Shown here one piece after another: positions 1 through 8,557 of a stretch of DNA of 64,000 nt; within the stretch, counting starts at the first letter, position 1, and each line of letters begins with the position of its first letter. Below the pieces are notes generated by a model, which did no database searches, was not told the DNA's origin, and was given only the letters and a program-made list of their open reading frames with translations. The translations under genes and the position numbers were made by a program. This DNA comes from Streptomyces bicolor (GTDB lineage Bacteria > Actinomycetota > Actinomycetes > Streptomycetales > Streptomycetaceae). Where the stretch lies: NCBI RefSeq assembly GCF_000719285.1, contig NZ_JOFS01000007.1:168968-232967 (forward strand), given 5' to 3'.

Positions 1-1042
1 TGACGTACAGCACCTTGGCCGCGCCCTGCCCGCGCGGCGACAGCGGGAAGCCGTGCTGGTCGGTGGCGCCCAGGTCGCTGAGGTGGGTGCCGTCGGTGAA
101 GGCGAGGTCGACGGAGACGTTCGTGGCGTCGTAGTCGAGGTCGCGGTCCGCCATCGACGGGAAGACGCGGTAGGACAGGCGGGTGTCGCGGCCGACGGCC
201 ACGTTCACGTCGTAGACCTTGTTGTACGAGTACGCCCGCCCGTCCGCCGTGTGCCGGCCGGCGTAGCGCAGCGCCCGCTTGCCGGTGAAGCCGGCGCCCG
301 CCTTCGCGGTGGGGGAGCCGCTCGGTCCGCGGTCGACGAGGGAGAGCATGTCCTGTGGGACCGGGCCTTCGCTGCCGCCCGTGGAGAACTGGACGTCGGC
401 GAGCTGGAGGATGCCGGAGGCGCCGTTGTTCTCGGTGACTTCCAGCCGGAAGTACTGGTATTCGGCCGGTTCCGCGAGGTCGTACGTCTTTGTCTGGAAC
501 CGTTCGGTGAAGGATTCGTCCGAGCGGGTGTCGAGGGTCTTCCACTCCTTGCCGTCCGTGGAGCCCTGCAGGGTCCAGTCCCGGGGGTCGCGCTCGGCGT
601 AGTCATTGGCCGAGGTGAGCGCGTATTTCGCTATTCGGGCCGGTTTGTCCAGGTCGAATTCCACCCACCCGGTGGGCTCGAAGACCAGCCACTTGCTGCT
701 CGACTCCCCGTCGACGAGGTTCTCCTTCACCTCCCCGCCGCCGGTGTTCTCGCCGTTCGCCCGCACGTCCGTGACATGGTCGGTCACATTGCCCGGAATG
801 CCGCTGCTGTAGCCGCCGTCGACGCCCGAGGCGCGCTTGGTGCCGTCCGGCGCGGTGTCGACGGTATTGAGCCAGTCGGGTGCCGGGTCGCCGGCCTCGA
901 ACGAGGACGCGAACCCCCGGTCGGCCGCCGCGGGTGCCTGAGGCAGGGCGACCGCCGCGCCCTGCGAGCCCACGGCCACACAAAAGGCGGTCGCCGACAC
1001 GACCGCCGTACCCCATCTGTGCCGAGCTCTCTGCTGCTTCAA
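1..1042 (-). CDS. Secreted GH92-type alpha-mannosidase, N-terminal part (runs off the window)
   Basis: The frame is open from a TTG at 1042-1040 to the window edge, giving about 347 N-terminal residues with no stop. It begins with a basic, hydrophobic, Ala-rich signal peptide ending near ALPQAPAAA. Next comes a discoidin/F5-8C-like carbohydrate-binding region (SSSKWLVFEPTGWVEFDL, WTLQGSTDGKEWKTL) and then the start of a beta-sandwich domain (LSYRVFPSMADRDLDY). This arrangement is what I know from Streptomyces GH92 exo-acting, calcium-dependent alpha-mannosidases that trim mannosides outside the cell. The catalytic domain lies outside the window, so the family call is an inference. A LacI-type palindrome sits 23 bp upstream of the start, suggesting sugar-responsive repression. 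An ATG-initiated start was not found in this frame; TTG is chosen because it precedes the signal peptide directly. Confidence 0.6.
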   Translation of the reverse strand, partial: MKQQRARHRWGTAVVSATAFCVAVGSQGAAVALPQAPAAADRGFASSFEAGDPAPDWLNTVDTAPDGTKRASGVDGGYSSGIPGNVTDHVTDVRANGENTGGGEVKENLVDGESSSKWLVFEPTGWVEFDLDKPARIAKYALTSANDYAERDPRDWTLQGSTDGKEWKTLDTRSDESFTERFQTKTYDLAEPAEYQYFRLEVTENNGASGILQLADVQFSTGGSEGPVPQDMLSLVDRGPSGSPTAKAGAGFTGKRALRYAGRHTADGRAYSYNKVYDVNVAVGRDTRLSYRVFPSMADRDLDYDATNVSVDLAFTDGTHLSDLGATDQHGFPLSPRGQGAAKVLYV

Positions 1043-1064
1043 CGGGTACCCTCCCTGCGCACGG

Positions 1065-1076
1065 GACAACGTTGTC
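1065..1076. promoter_or_regulatory. Palindromic LacI-type operator upstream of the GH92 gene
   Basis: GACAACGTTGTC is a perfect 12-bp palindrome with a central CG, the form expected of LacI-family operators. It lies 23 bp upstream of the TTG start of the leftward glycosidase gene, in a position to block transcription or elongation. Function is inferred from shape and place only. Confidence 0.5.
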
Positions 1077-1322
1077 AACTTCGCTGCGCAAGGATCAGTT
1101 GTGGCTCAAGTGCCGAGTATTGTCAAGGGCGTTGCCTGTGGCTTTCGGGGCCTATGCCGCGGATTTTTCCGGCAAGCGGCGCACAGGCCACTCATATTTC
1201 CGCGAGGTCTCAACTCGGAAAAGACCACCGGCCAACCTTGCATTCGATCTTGCTCCGCTGGCGGGAAGTGGACTATACCTGTCGGCACTTCACATGATTC
1301 CGCACTTCCTGCACGACCCCAG

Positions 1323-1393
1323 CTAGGTCCTGTCGTCAGATTCCCGCCTGCCAGGCGTCGCCGGGCAGGCGGGAATGTGGCGACAGGACCTAG
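1323..1393. mobile_element. 71-bp MITE-like inverted-repeat element with CTAG ends
   Basis: Two 30-bp arms (1323-1352 and 1364-1393) are inverted copies of each other with two mismatches, separated by 11 bp. Both outer ends are CTAG followed by GTCCTGTCG, so the element reads as terminal inverted repeats flanked by a 4-bp CTAG. CTAG-type target duplications are typical of IS5-family elements. No transposase gene is present, which fits a non-autonomous miniature element. As RNA it would form a very stable hairpin in the leader region of the ngcE-type gene. Confidence 0.6.
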
Positions 1394-1461
1394 GACCCGA
1401 TCGCGGTGCCGGGGAGGATCCGGTTCACCGCCTGAGTCCTGGAGAAGGCGAGGACTTGAGC

Positions 1462-2901
1462 ATGGGATCCACGACCACCGAGAACAACGGCGACGCAGGT
1501 GTCGGCCGTCGCGATCTGATCAAGCGGTCCGCCGCACTCGGTCTGATCTCCGTACCCACGATGAGCTTCCTCTCCGCCTGCGCCAGCGGCGGCGGAGACG
1601 GTGACAAGGTCGACAAGGGCGAGAAGACCGAGCAGAACCCGCTCGGCGTCAACGAGAAGGCGGCCATGGAGGCCGTCATCTTCGACGGCGGCTTCGGCAC
1701 CCAGTACGTCGAGGACGCGATAAAGGACTACGAGAGGTCCTTCGGCAAGGTCAAGTTCACGGCCACTCAGGACATCCAGCCCCTGCTCCAGCCCCGCCTG
1801 GTCGGCGGCAACCCGCCGGACGTGATCGACAACTCCGGAGCAAAGGCGATGGACGCCGCGACCCTGATCTCCAAGGATCAGCTCGCCGACCTCACCCCGC
1901 TGCTGGACGCCCCGTCCTTCGACGATCCGGGCAAGAAGGTCCGGGACATCCTCGTTCCCGGCACCATCGAAATGGGCCAGTACGGCGACGACAAGTGTTA
2001 TCGCCTGAACTACGCCTTCACCACGTTCGGCGTCTGGTACTCCAAGAAGCTGCTCGACGACAATGGCTGGGAGTATCCGAAGACCTGGGACGAGATGCTC
2101 GCCCTGTGTGCGAAGGCGAAGAAGAAGGGCATCGCCGGCTGGACGTACGCCGGCAAGCACCCGTACTACATCCCGTTCACGCTCTACCCGTTCATCGCCA
2201 AGATCGGCGGGTGGGACGTGATGAAGAGCATCGACAACCTGGAGCCCAATGCGTGGAAGCAGGACGCGGTCAAGAAGGCGTTCGACGCGTATTACGAGCT
2301 CGCCGCCAAGGGATACGTCCTCAAGGGCACGCCGGGCCTGGACCACATCCAGTCGCAGACCCAGTGGACCAAGGGCAAGGCCGTGTTCATCCCGAACGGT
2401 TCATGGGTGGAGAACGAGGCCGCGCCGACCACGCCCAAGGACTTCGAGATGACGATGGCCCCCCCGTCCAGCCTCGACGCCTCCGACAAGATGCCCTTCG
2501 AGACCATCTGGGCCCAGGCCGGTGAGCCGTTCATCGTCCCCCAGCAGGCGAAGAACGTCGACGGCGGCATGGAGCTGCTGCGCATCATGCTCAGCAAGAA
2601 GCACGCCCAGAACTTCGCCAAGCTCGTCAAGTCCCTCACCTGTGTGCAGGGCGCGACCGAGGGCATGTCGCTGCCGCCCGGCCTGGCCTCGTCGAGCGCC
2701 GCGCTCGACGCCGCGGGGGAGAACGTGGTGAACCCGCGCCTGCCCGACTGGTACCAGACCTTGCACAAGGAGGACGTCGGCGGTGCGCTGGCCGAGATGA
2801 TGGCCGGGCGGATGAAGCCCGACGAGGCGATCACGAAGATCCAGGCCGCCGCCGACAAGACGGCCAAGGACGACTCCATCAAGAAGTACAAGCACGCCTG
2901 A
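1462..2901 (+). CDS. ngcE: NgcE-type sugar-binding lipoprotein of an ABC importer
   Basis: A 479-residue extracytoplasmic solute-binding protein. A twin-arginine sequence (GRRDLIKRSA, R16-R17) is followed by a hydrophobic stretch and lipobox LSAC with Cys40, so it is probably Tat-exported and lipid-anchored. The mature part is a cluster-B/MalE-like binding protein matching NgcE of Streptomyces, known to bind N-acetylglucosamine and/or chitobiose. The start is uncertain: a TTG at 1456 is in frame and lies 7 nt from GGAGAAGG (1441-1448), while the ATG at 1462 is 13 nt away. The gene is followed by two permease genes in the same direction and no ATPase, as usual for Streptomyces sugar importers that share MsiK. 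Confidence 0.85.
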   Translation: MGSTTTENNGDAGVGRRDLIKRSAALGLISVPTMSFLSACASGGGDGDKVDKGEKTEQNPLGVNEKAAMEAVIFDGGFGTQYVEDAIKDYERSFGKVKFTATQDIQPLLQPRLVGGNPPDVIDNSGAKAMDAATLISKDQLADLTPLLDAPSFDDPGKKVRDILVPGTIEMGQYGDDKCYRLNYAFTTFGVWYSKKLLDDNGWEYPKTWDEMLALCAKAKKKGIAGWTYAGKHPYYIPFTLYPFIAKIGGWDVMKSIDNLEPNAWKQDAVKKAFDAYYELAAKGYVLKGTPGLDHIQSQTQWTKGKAVFIPNGSWVENEAAPTTPKDFEMTMAPPSSLDASDKMPFETIWAQAGEPFIVPQQAKNVDGGMELLRIMLSKKHAQNFAKLVKSLTCVQGATEGMSLPPGLASSSAALDAAGENVVNPRLPDWYQTLHKEDVGGALAEMMAGRMKPDEAITKIQAAADKTAKDDSIKKYKHA

Positions 2902-2948
2902 GTGCTCGCTTCGGGGCGAGAGGAGTACGAGCATGGAGCGGGGCGAGT

Positions 2949-3968
2949 ATGGCGACTGAAAGCCGGGTGGTGACCAAGGGCACCGCGAGGCCCACACCGG
3001 GGAAGCCGGCCGGGCAGGGGGGCTTCAAGTCCTCGCCCCGCTATCGGACCTTCGTCAAGTACCGGTTCATCGCGGGGTTCCTGGCGGTGCCGCTGGCCCT
3101 CTACGCGGTGCTGGTCGTCTCGCCGTTCATCCAGACCTTCTACTACGCGCTGACGGACTGGACGGGCTACAGCAGCGACTTCACGATGGTCGGCTTCGAC
3201 AACTTCAGCAAGTTGTTCGAGGACGACCTGTTCTGGAAGTCGCTGCAGCACAACCTCGTACTCCTCATCGGCATGCCGGTGCTCGCCATCGGGATGGGCC
3301 TGTTCTTCGCCTTCATGCTCAGCGCCGGCGGCCGGCACAAGCAGGGCCAGGCGGCCACCGGCGTCCGGGGCTCGAAGGGGTACAAGATCCTCTACTTCTT
3401 CCCCCAGGTGCTGTCGATCGCGATCGTCGCGGTCCTGTGGGGCAACATCTACAACCCGCAGGGCGGTCTGCTCAACGGCGTCCTGGACGCCCTCGGGCTC
3501 TCCTCCCTGGAGCAGAACTGGCTCGGCGACCCCGGCATCGCCCTGCTCTGTGTGCTCGCCGTGATGGTGTGGGCGAACGTCGGCTTCTACGTCGTGCTGT
3601 TCTCCGCGGCGATGGGCTCGATCCCCAAGGAGATCTACGAGGCCGCCCTCCTGGACGGCGCGAGCCGGGTCACCACCTTCTTCCGGGTCACCCTGCCGCT
3701 GATCAGGGACAACATCCAGACCGCGTATGTGTACGCGGGCATCATGGCGCTGGAGACCTCCTTCGCCTACGTCATGATCATGACGGTCAACCAGGGCGGG
3801 CCGGACCACTCGACGCTCGTGCTCCCGGTGTACATGTACAACAAGGCCTTCCGGGACGGGCAGGCCGGCTACGCCACCGCCGTGGGTGTGGCGATGCTCG
3901 TCGTCACCATGATCTTCGCGGTGCTCGCGCTGAGTATCGGCCGCCGCCGTGACCGGCTCGAATTCTGA
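2949..3968 (+). CDS. ngcF: NgcF-type ABC sugar permease
   Basis: A 339-residue membrane permease with about six transmembrane segments, the first near residues 35-60. The cytoplasmic EAA loop that docks the ATPase is clear (EAALLDGASRVTTFFRVTLP). It forms the heterodimeric channel with the next gene product and takes substrate from the upstream NgcE-type lipoprotein. The start ATG at 2949 follows GGGGCGAG closely. The stop is 22 bp before the next chosen start, so the three genes should be one transcript. Specificity for chitobiose/GlcNAc is inferred from the binding protein and locus. Confidence 0.85.
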   Translation: MATESRVVTKGTARPTPGKPAGQGGFKSSPRYRTFVKYRFIAGFLAVPLALYAVLVVSPFIQTFYYALTDWTGYSSDFTMVGFDNFSKLFEDDLFWKSLQHNLVLLIGMPVLAIGMGLFFAFMLSAGGRHKQGQAATGVRGSKGYKILYFFPQVLSIAIVAVLWGNIYNPQGGLLNGVLDALGLSSLEQNWLGDPGIALLCVLAVMVWANVGFYVVLFSAAMGSIPKEIYEAALLDGASRVTTFFRVTLPLIRDNIQTAYVYAGIMALETSFAYVMIMTVNQGGPDHSTLVLPVYMYNKAFRDGQAGYATAVGVAMLVVTMIFAVLALSIGRRRDRLEF

Positions 3969-3990
3969 GATGAGCGGGGAGAACGCAACG

Positions 3991-4917
3991 ATGACCACCG
4001 CGGAACCCACCGACGTCGCCACCCCGTCGAAGGCGGGTCCCGGCCGGCCGGCGGCCGTCGCCGGCCGGTCCGGGAAGTCGGCCGGGGGTGAGGGCAGGAC
4101 GCTCAACGTGTTCTCGCACGCGTTCCTCGTCCTGTGGGCCGTCATGGCCGCGGGCCCGCTTCTGTGGGCGTTCATGAGCGCCTTCAAGACTTCGGGGCAG
4201 ATCCTGGACAGCCCGTGGTCGCTGCCGGACGGCATCAGCTTCGACGCCTTCGCCCGCGCCTGGACCAAGGCCAACATCGGCCAGTTCACGGTCAACTCAC
4301 TGGTCGTGGTGGTCCCGTCGGTGCTCGGCACGATGCTGCTCGGGTCCATGGCCGCCTACGTCCTGGCGCGCTTCGACTTCCCCGGCAACAGGTTCGTCTA
4401 CTACCTGTTCGTCGGCGGTATGACCTTCCCGGTGATCATGGCGATCGTCCCGCTGTTCTTCGTCCTGAAGAACCTGGCCCTGCTGAACACCCCGCACGGC
4501 CTGATCCTCGTCTACATCGCCTACTCGCTGCCCTTCACGACCTTCTTCATGACGGCGTTCTTCCGCACACTGCCGGGGTCCATCGCGGAGGCTGCGATGA
4601 TCGACGGCGCCTCCCACAGCAGGGTCTTCTTCCAGGTCATGCTGCCCATGGCCAAACCGGGCCTGATCAGCATCGGGATCTTCAACTTCCTCGGCCAGTG
4701 GAACCAGTACATCCTGCCGATGGCCCTCAACACCGAGAGCCCGGACCGCTATCTGCTCACCCAGGGCCTCGCGACACTCGCGGTCAGCCAGGGCTACAAG
4801 GGCGACTGGTCGGGGCTCTTCGCCGGGCTGACCATCGCGACCCTCCCGGTACTCGTCGTGTACACCGTCTTCCAGCGCCAGGTGCAGGCCGGCCTCACGG
4901 CCGGTGCGTTGAAGTAA
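3991..4917 (+). CDS. ngcG: NgcG-type ABC sugar permease
   Basis: A 308-residue MalG-class permease. An N-terminal Pro/Ala/Gly-rich cytoplasmic tail is followed by six membrane segments and the EAA loop EAAMIDGASHSRVFFQ. The ATG at 3991 is chosen because GGGGAG (3976-3981) sits 9 nt upstream. Earlier in-frame starts exist at 3949 (GTG, overlapping ngcF) and 3970. It is the last gene of the ngc operon; a strong hairpin follows at 4968. No ABC ATPase gene is nearby, consistent with use of the global MsiK ATPase. Confidence 0.85.
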   Translation: MTTAEPTDVATPSKAGPGRPAAVAGRSGKSAGGEGRTLNVFSHAFLVLWAVMAAGPLLWAFMSAFKTSGQILDSPWSLPDGISFDAFARAWTKANIGQFTVNSLVVVVPSVLGTMLLGSMAAYVLARFDFPGNRFVYYLFVGGMTFPVIMAIVPLFFVLKNLALLNTPHGLILVYIAYSLPFTTFFMTAFFRTLPGSIAEAAMIDGASHSRVFFQVMLPMAKPGLISIGIFNFLGQWNQYILPMALNTESPDRYLLTQGLATLAVSQGYKGDWSGLFAGLTIATLPVLVVYTVFQRQVQAGLTAGALK

Positions 4918-4967
4918 TCGCTCTCCGTTTACCTCGGCGTAAGCGCCGCATCACCCCGCGTCATAGT

Positions 4968-4992
4968 GAGCCACCCCACACAGGGGTGGCTC
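4968..4992 (+). terminator. Terminator of the ngcEFG operon
   Basis: GAGCCACCCC - ACACA - GGGGTGGCTC is a perfect 10-bp stem with a 5-nt loop, 50 bp after the ngcG stop and before rok7B7. There is no U tract, which is normal in Streptomyces. Confidence 0.75.
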
Positions 4993-5125
4993 GCGTGCGC
5001 GTGTGCACATCCCCGGATCCGGTTCAACCTCTTGACGGGAGGCAACCCGAACGGCTCAGCTTAGAGTTCACTAGTTGGACACGAACGGGGTCTCACCGAA
5101 GCGGCCCCGCGCGCAGGAGGTCGTC

Positions 5126-6325
5126 GTGGAGACTCCGGGGTCGCAGTCATCGCTGCACCGAGCCAACCTGGAGCGGGTCGTTCGGGCCGTCCGGCTGGCC
5201 GGATCCCTCACCCAGGCGGAGATCGCCAGGACCACGGGTCTGTCCGCGGCGACGGTCTCCAATATCGTCCGGGAGCTCAAGGACGGCGGAACGGTCGAGG
5301 TCACGCCCACATCGGCGGGTGGCCGACGGGCCCGCAGCGTCTCGCTGAGCGGGGACGCCGGCATCGTCATAGGGGTCGACTTCGGCCACACCCATCTGCG
5401 CGTCGCGGTGGGGAACCTCGCCCACCAGGTACTGGCCGAGGAGTCCGAGCCGCTGGACGTCGACGCCTCCTCGACCCAGGGGTTCGACCGGGCCGAGGAG
5501 CTGGTCAACCGGCTGATCGCGGCGACCGGCGTCGACCGCTCCAAGATCGCCGGGGTCGGTCTCGGTGTCCCCGGCCCGATCGACGTCGAGTCGGGCACCC
5601 TCGGCTCGACCGCCATCCTGCCCGGCTGGACCGGCACCAAGCCCGCCGAGGAGCTGCGTGGCCGGCTCGGCGTGCCCGTGCACGTGGACAACGACGCCAA
5701 CCTGGGTGCCCTGGGCGAGCTGGTCTGGGGCAGCGGGCGGGGCGTGCGGGATCTGGCGTACATCAAGGTCGCCAGCGGTGTCGGTGCCGGTCTGGTCATC
5801 AGCGGCAAGATCTACCGGGGCCCCGGCGGCACAGCTGGAGAAATCGGGCATATTACCCTGGATGAATCCGGCCCGGTCTGCCGCTGCGGAAACCGGGGCT
5901 GCCTGGAGACCTTCGCGGCCGCCCGCTATGTGCTGCCGCTCCTCCAGTCCAGTCACGGCACCGATCTGACCATGGAGGGCGTCGTACGGCTGGCCAGGGA
6001 CGGAGACCCGGGCTGCCGTCGGGTGATCGCCGACGTCGGCCGCCATATCGGCAGTGGAGTCGCCAATCTCTGCAATCTCCTGAACCCGAGCCGGGTGGTC
6101 CTCGGCGGTGATCTCGCCGAGGCCGGCGAGCTGGTCCTCGGGCCGATCCGGGAGTCCGTGAGCCGCTACGCCATTCCCAGCGCGGCACGTCAACTGTCCG
6201 TTCTTCCCGGGGCACTTGGCGGTCGTGCGGAGGTGCTCGGAGCGCTCGCTCTCGCGCTCAGCGAGATGGGCGATTCAACCCTTTTGGACAGCACTCTCCA
6301 TGCGGCTGCGCCTGCCTTCACTTAG
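5126..6325 (+). CDS. rok7B7: Rok7B7-type ROK-family transcriptional regulator
   Basis: A 399-residue ROK regulator. The N-terminal winged helix-turn-helix is at about residues 25-55 (LTQAEIARTTGLSAATVSNI). A sugar-kinase-like fold follows, with the DxGxT-like segment GVDFGHTHLR and the zinc-binding CRCGNRGC. It is near identical to what I remember of S. coelicolor SCO6008, which controls xylose transport, carbon catabolite repression and antibiotic production. Its position between ngcEFG and xylFGH is the same. The GTG at 5126 has an ideal AGGAGG 5 nt upstream (5115-5120); an in-frame TTG at 5075 lacks one. Confidence 0.9.
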   Translation: METPGSQSSLHRANLERVVRAVRLAGSLTQAEIARTTGLSAATVSNIVRELKDGGTVEVTPTSAGGRRARSVSLSGDAGIVIGVDFGHTHLRVAVGNLAHQVLAEESEPLDVDASSTQGFDRAEELVNRLIAATGVDRSKIAGVGLGVPGPIDVESGTLGSTAILPGWTGTKPAEELRGRLGVPVHVDNDANLGALGELVWGSGRGVRDLAYIKVASGVGAGLVISGKIYRGPGGTAGEIGHITLDESGPVCRCGNRGCLETFAAARYVLPLLQSSHGTDLTMEGVVRLARDGDPGCRRVIADVGRHIGSGVANLCNLLNPSRVVLGGDLAEAGELVLGPIRESVSRYAIPSAARQLSVLPGALGGRAEVLGALALALSEMGDSTLLDSTLHAAAPAFT

Positions 6326-6359
6326 AGAACGGATGGCACCGTTGCCAACCCGTTAAGGA

Positions 6360-6372
6360 TTTACTTCTTGAC
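6360..6372 (+). promoter_or_regulatory. Candidate Rok7B7 operator upstream of xylF
   Basis: TTTACTTCTTGAC matches every position of the published Rok7B7 consensus as I recall it (TTKAMKHSTTSAV). It lies 75-87 bp upstream of the xylF GTG, in the only gap between rok7B7 and xylF. The TTGACG inside it could double as a -35 element, in which case binding would occlude the promoter. Confidence 0.55.
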
Positions 6373-6446
6373 GTCGCACGTGTGGCCGAGTTGACTTCCA
6401 GCCACCTCGGCCGCAACGACGCGGCCTCGTCAGGGAGGTTTGTGAA

Positions 6447-7559
6447 GTGAACACGCGTATGCGTCGTGCCGCCGTTGCCGTTGCCGCAGGTGCGATGGCC
6501 ATCTCGCTGGCTGCCTGTGGCAGCGCCGAGGAAGCGGGCGGCGACAACGACTCCACCGCCACCGCCGCCAAGGGCGACGACATCAAGGTCGGTCTCCTGC
6601 TCCCCGAGAACCAGACCGCTCGCTACGAGAAGTTCGACCGGCCCCTGATCGAGGAGAAGATCAAGGAGCTGACGAACGGCAAGGCCACCGTCGACTACAA
6701 CAACGCCAAGCAGGACGCCAACCTGCAGGCCCAGCAGGTCGACACCATGATCACCAACAAGGTCGACGTCCTCATCCTGGACGCCGTCGACGCCAAGGCG
6801 ATCAAGAACTCCGTGCAGAAGGCCGTCGACGCCGGCATCAAGGTCGTCGCCTACGACCGCCTGGCCGAGGGCCCGATCAGCGCCTACACCTCGTTCGACA
6901 ACGTGCAGGTCGGCAAGACCCAGGGCGAGGCCCTGCTGAAGGCCCTGGGCGACAAGGCCAAGGACGGCCAGATCGTCATGATGAACGGCTCCGTCACCGA
7001 CCCGAACGCCGCCATGTTCAAGGAGGGCGCGCACTCCGCCCTCGACGGCAAGGTGAACATCGGCAAGGAGTACGACACCAAGGAGTGGAAGCCGGAGAAC
7101 GCCAACTCCAACATGGAGTCGGCGATCTCGGCGATCGGCAAGGACAAGATCATCGGCGTCTACTCCGCCAACGACGGCATGGCGGGCGGCATCATCACCG
7201 CCCTGAAGGCCGCCGGCATCGGCGACATCCCGGTCACCGGCCAGGACGCCGAACTCGCCGCGGTGCAGCGCATCATCGCCGGCGACCAGTACATGAGCGT
7301 CTACAAGCCGTACGCCCCCGAGGCCAGCGCCGCCGCCGAGATGGCCGTCGCGCTCGCCCAGGGCAAGTCGCTCGACTCCATCGCCAAGGACAAGGTCGAC
7401 AGCGACAGCGCGAAGGCCGTTCCGTCCGTGCTCGTGGACGTCACCTCGCTGACCAAGGACAACATCAACGACACCGTCATCAAGGACGGCGTCTACACGG
7501 CCGCTGAGATCTGCACCGGCAAGTACAAGGCCGCCTGCGACAAGCTCGGCATCAAGTAA
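6447..7559 (+). CDS. xylF: XylF-type xylose-binding lipoprotein
   Basis: A 370-residue periplasmic-binding-protein-like lipoprotein (PBP1/RbsB fold). Lipobox LAAC places the lipidated Cys at 24. The fold's sugar-contact motifs are visible (NNAKQDANLQAQQVDTMI, DAVDAKAIKN, YDRLAEGPISAY, GQDAELAAVQ). It presents D-xylose to the XylGH transporter encoded downstream. The GTG at 6447 is preceded by GGGAGG with 8-nt spacing. A perfect hairpin follows the stop, so xylF is probably made in excess over xylGH, as is common for binding proteins. Confidence 0.9.
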   Translation: MNTRMRRAAVAVAAGAMAISLAACGSAEEAGGDNDSTATAAKGDDIKVGLLLPENQTARYEKFDRPLIEEKIKELTNGKATVDYNNAKQDANLQAQQVDTMITNKVDVLILDAVDAKAIKNSVQKAVDAGIKVVAYDRLAEGPISAYTSFDNVQVGKTQGEALLKALGDKAKDGQIVMMNGSVTDPNAAMFKEGAHSALDGKVNIGKEYDTKEWKPENANSNMESAISAIGKDKIIGVYSANDGMAGGIITALKAAGIGDIPVTGQDAELAAVQRIIAGDQYMSVYKPYAPEASAAAEMAVALAQGKSLDSIAKDKVDSDSAKAVPSVLVDVTSLTKDNINDTVIKDGVYTAAEICTGKYKAACDKLGIK

Positions 7560-7581
7560 GCAGCCCCAGGTCCCTTTCCAG

Positions 7582-7683
7582 GTGCGGGAATTCATCCTCG
7601 AATTCCCGCACGGGACATGACTGCTCCAGACTCCTCCGGCGCCCCGCGCATACGTCAGCCCCGCAAGCTCGGTGCGGGGCGCC
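7582..7683 (+). terminator. Tandem hairpins between xylF and xylG (attenuator)
   Basis: The first hairpin is perfect: GTGCGGGAATTC (7582-7593), 6-nt loop, GAATTCCCGCAC (7600-7611). A second stem pairs GGCGCCCCGC (7638-7647) with GCGGGGCGCC (7674-7683). No promoter-like gap follows before xylG, so these most likely act as partial terminators or 3'-end protectors that raise xylF mRNA over xylGH. Confidence 0.65.
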
Positions 7684-7774
7684 GGACGGAACCCCGCGGG
7701 TAACCCCCGCCCACCCACCCTGCATTCTCTGCACAACCCTTCCGCCGGGTCAGGCGGCGAAGGAGATGGTTCAC

Positions 7775-8557
7775 GTGTCCGCTACGCCCGTGCTGGCGTT
7801 GCGCGGGGTCTCCAAGCGGTTCGGTGCCGTTCAGGCGCTCACCGACGTAGAGCTTGAGGTCCACGCCGGTGAAGTGGTCGCCCTGGTGGGCGACAACGGC
7901 GCCGGAAAGTCCACGCTGGTCAAGACGATCGCCGGCGTGCACCCCATCGATGAGGGCGTCATCGAATGGGACGGCAAGGCCGTCTCGATCAACCGGCCGC
8001 ACGACGCCCAGAACCTGGGCATCGCGACGGTGTACCAGGACCTCGCGCTGTGCGACAACATCGACGTCGTCGGCAACCTCTTCCTGGGCCGCGAGCTGAA
8101 GAAGCGCGGCGTCCTCGACGAGGTCGAGATGGAGCGCCGCTCGCGCGAGCTGCTCCAGACGCTGTCGATCCGCATCCCCAGCGTGCGGATCCCGATCGCC
8201 TCGCTCTCCGGCGGTCAGCGCCAGACCGTGGCCATCGCCCGCTCCATGCTCGGCGAGCCCAAGCTGGTCATCCTCGACGAGCCCACCGCGGCCCTCGGTG
8301 TCGAGCAGACCGCCCAGGTCCTCGACCTGGTGGAGCGGCTGCGCGAGCGCGGGCACGCCGTCATCCTCATCAGCCACAACATGGCCGACGTCAAGGCCGT
8401 GGCGGACAAGGTCGCGGTCCTTCGCCTGGGTCGCAACAACGGCGTCTTCGAGGTCAAGACGACCTCGCAGGAGGAGATCATCTCCGCCATCACCGGCGCC
8501 ACCGACAACGCCGTGACCCGCCGTGCGGCGCGCACGACCGGGGAGGTTTCCAAGTGA
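7775..8557 (+). CDS. xylG: XylG-type ABC ATPase (single nucleotide-binding domain)
   Basis: A 260-residue ATPase energising xylose import. It shows Walker A GDNGAGKST, the signature LSGGQ, Walker B LVILDEPTAAL and the switch histidine in LISHN. Unlike the ~500-residue fused ATPases of E. coli xylose/ribose systems, it has a single nucleotide-binding domain, as is usual for the Streptomyces XylG family. The GTG at 7775 is preferred because AGGAG (7761-7765) is 9 nt upstream; the ATG at 7766 abuts that motif directly. The gene overlaps xylH by 4 bp (GTGA). Confidence 0.85.
   Translation: MSATPVLALRGVSKRFGAVQALTDVELEVHAGEVVALVGDNGAGKSTLVKTIAGVHPIDEGVIEWDGKAVSINRPHDAQNLGIATVYQDLALCDNIDVVGNLFLGRELKKRGVLDEVEMERRSRELLQTLSIRIPSVRIPIASLSGGQRQTVAIARSMLGEPKLVILDEPTAALGVEQTAQVLDLVERLRERGHAVILISHNMADVKAVADKVAVLRLGRNNGVFEVKTTSQEEIISAITGATDNAVTRRAARTTGEVSK

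Noticed and set aside
7775..8557. XylG looked truncated compared with ~500-residue sugar ATPases
   Set aside because: All ATPase motifs are present once, the C-terminal end is coupled to xylH, and single-domain forms are normal in this family.
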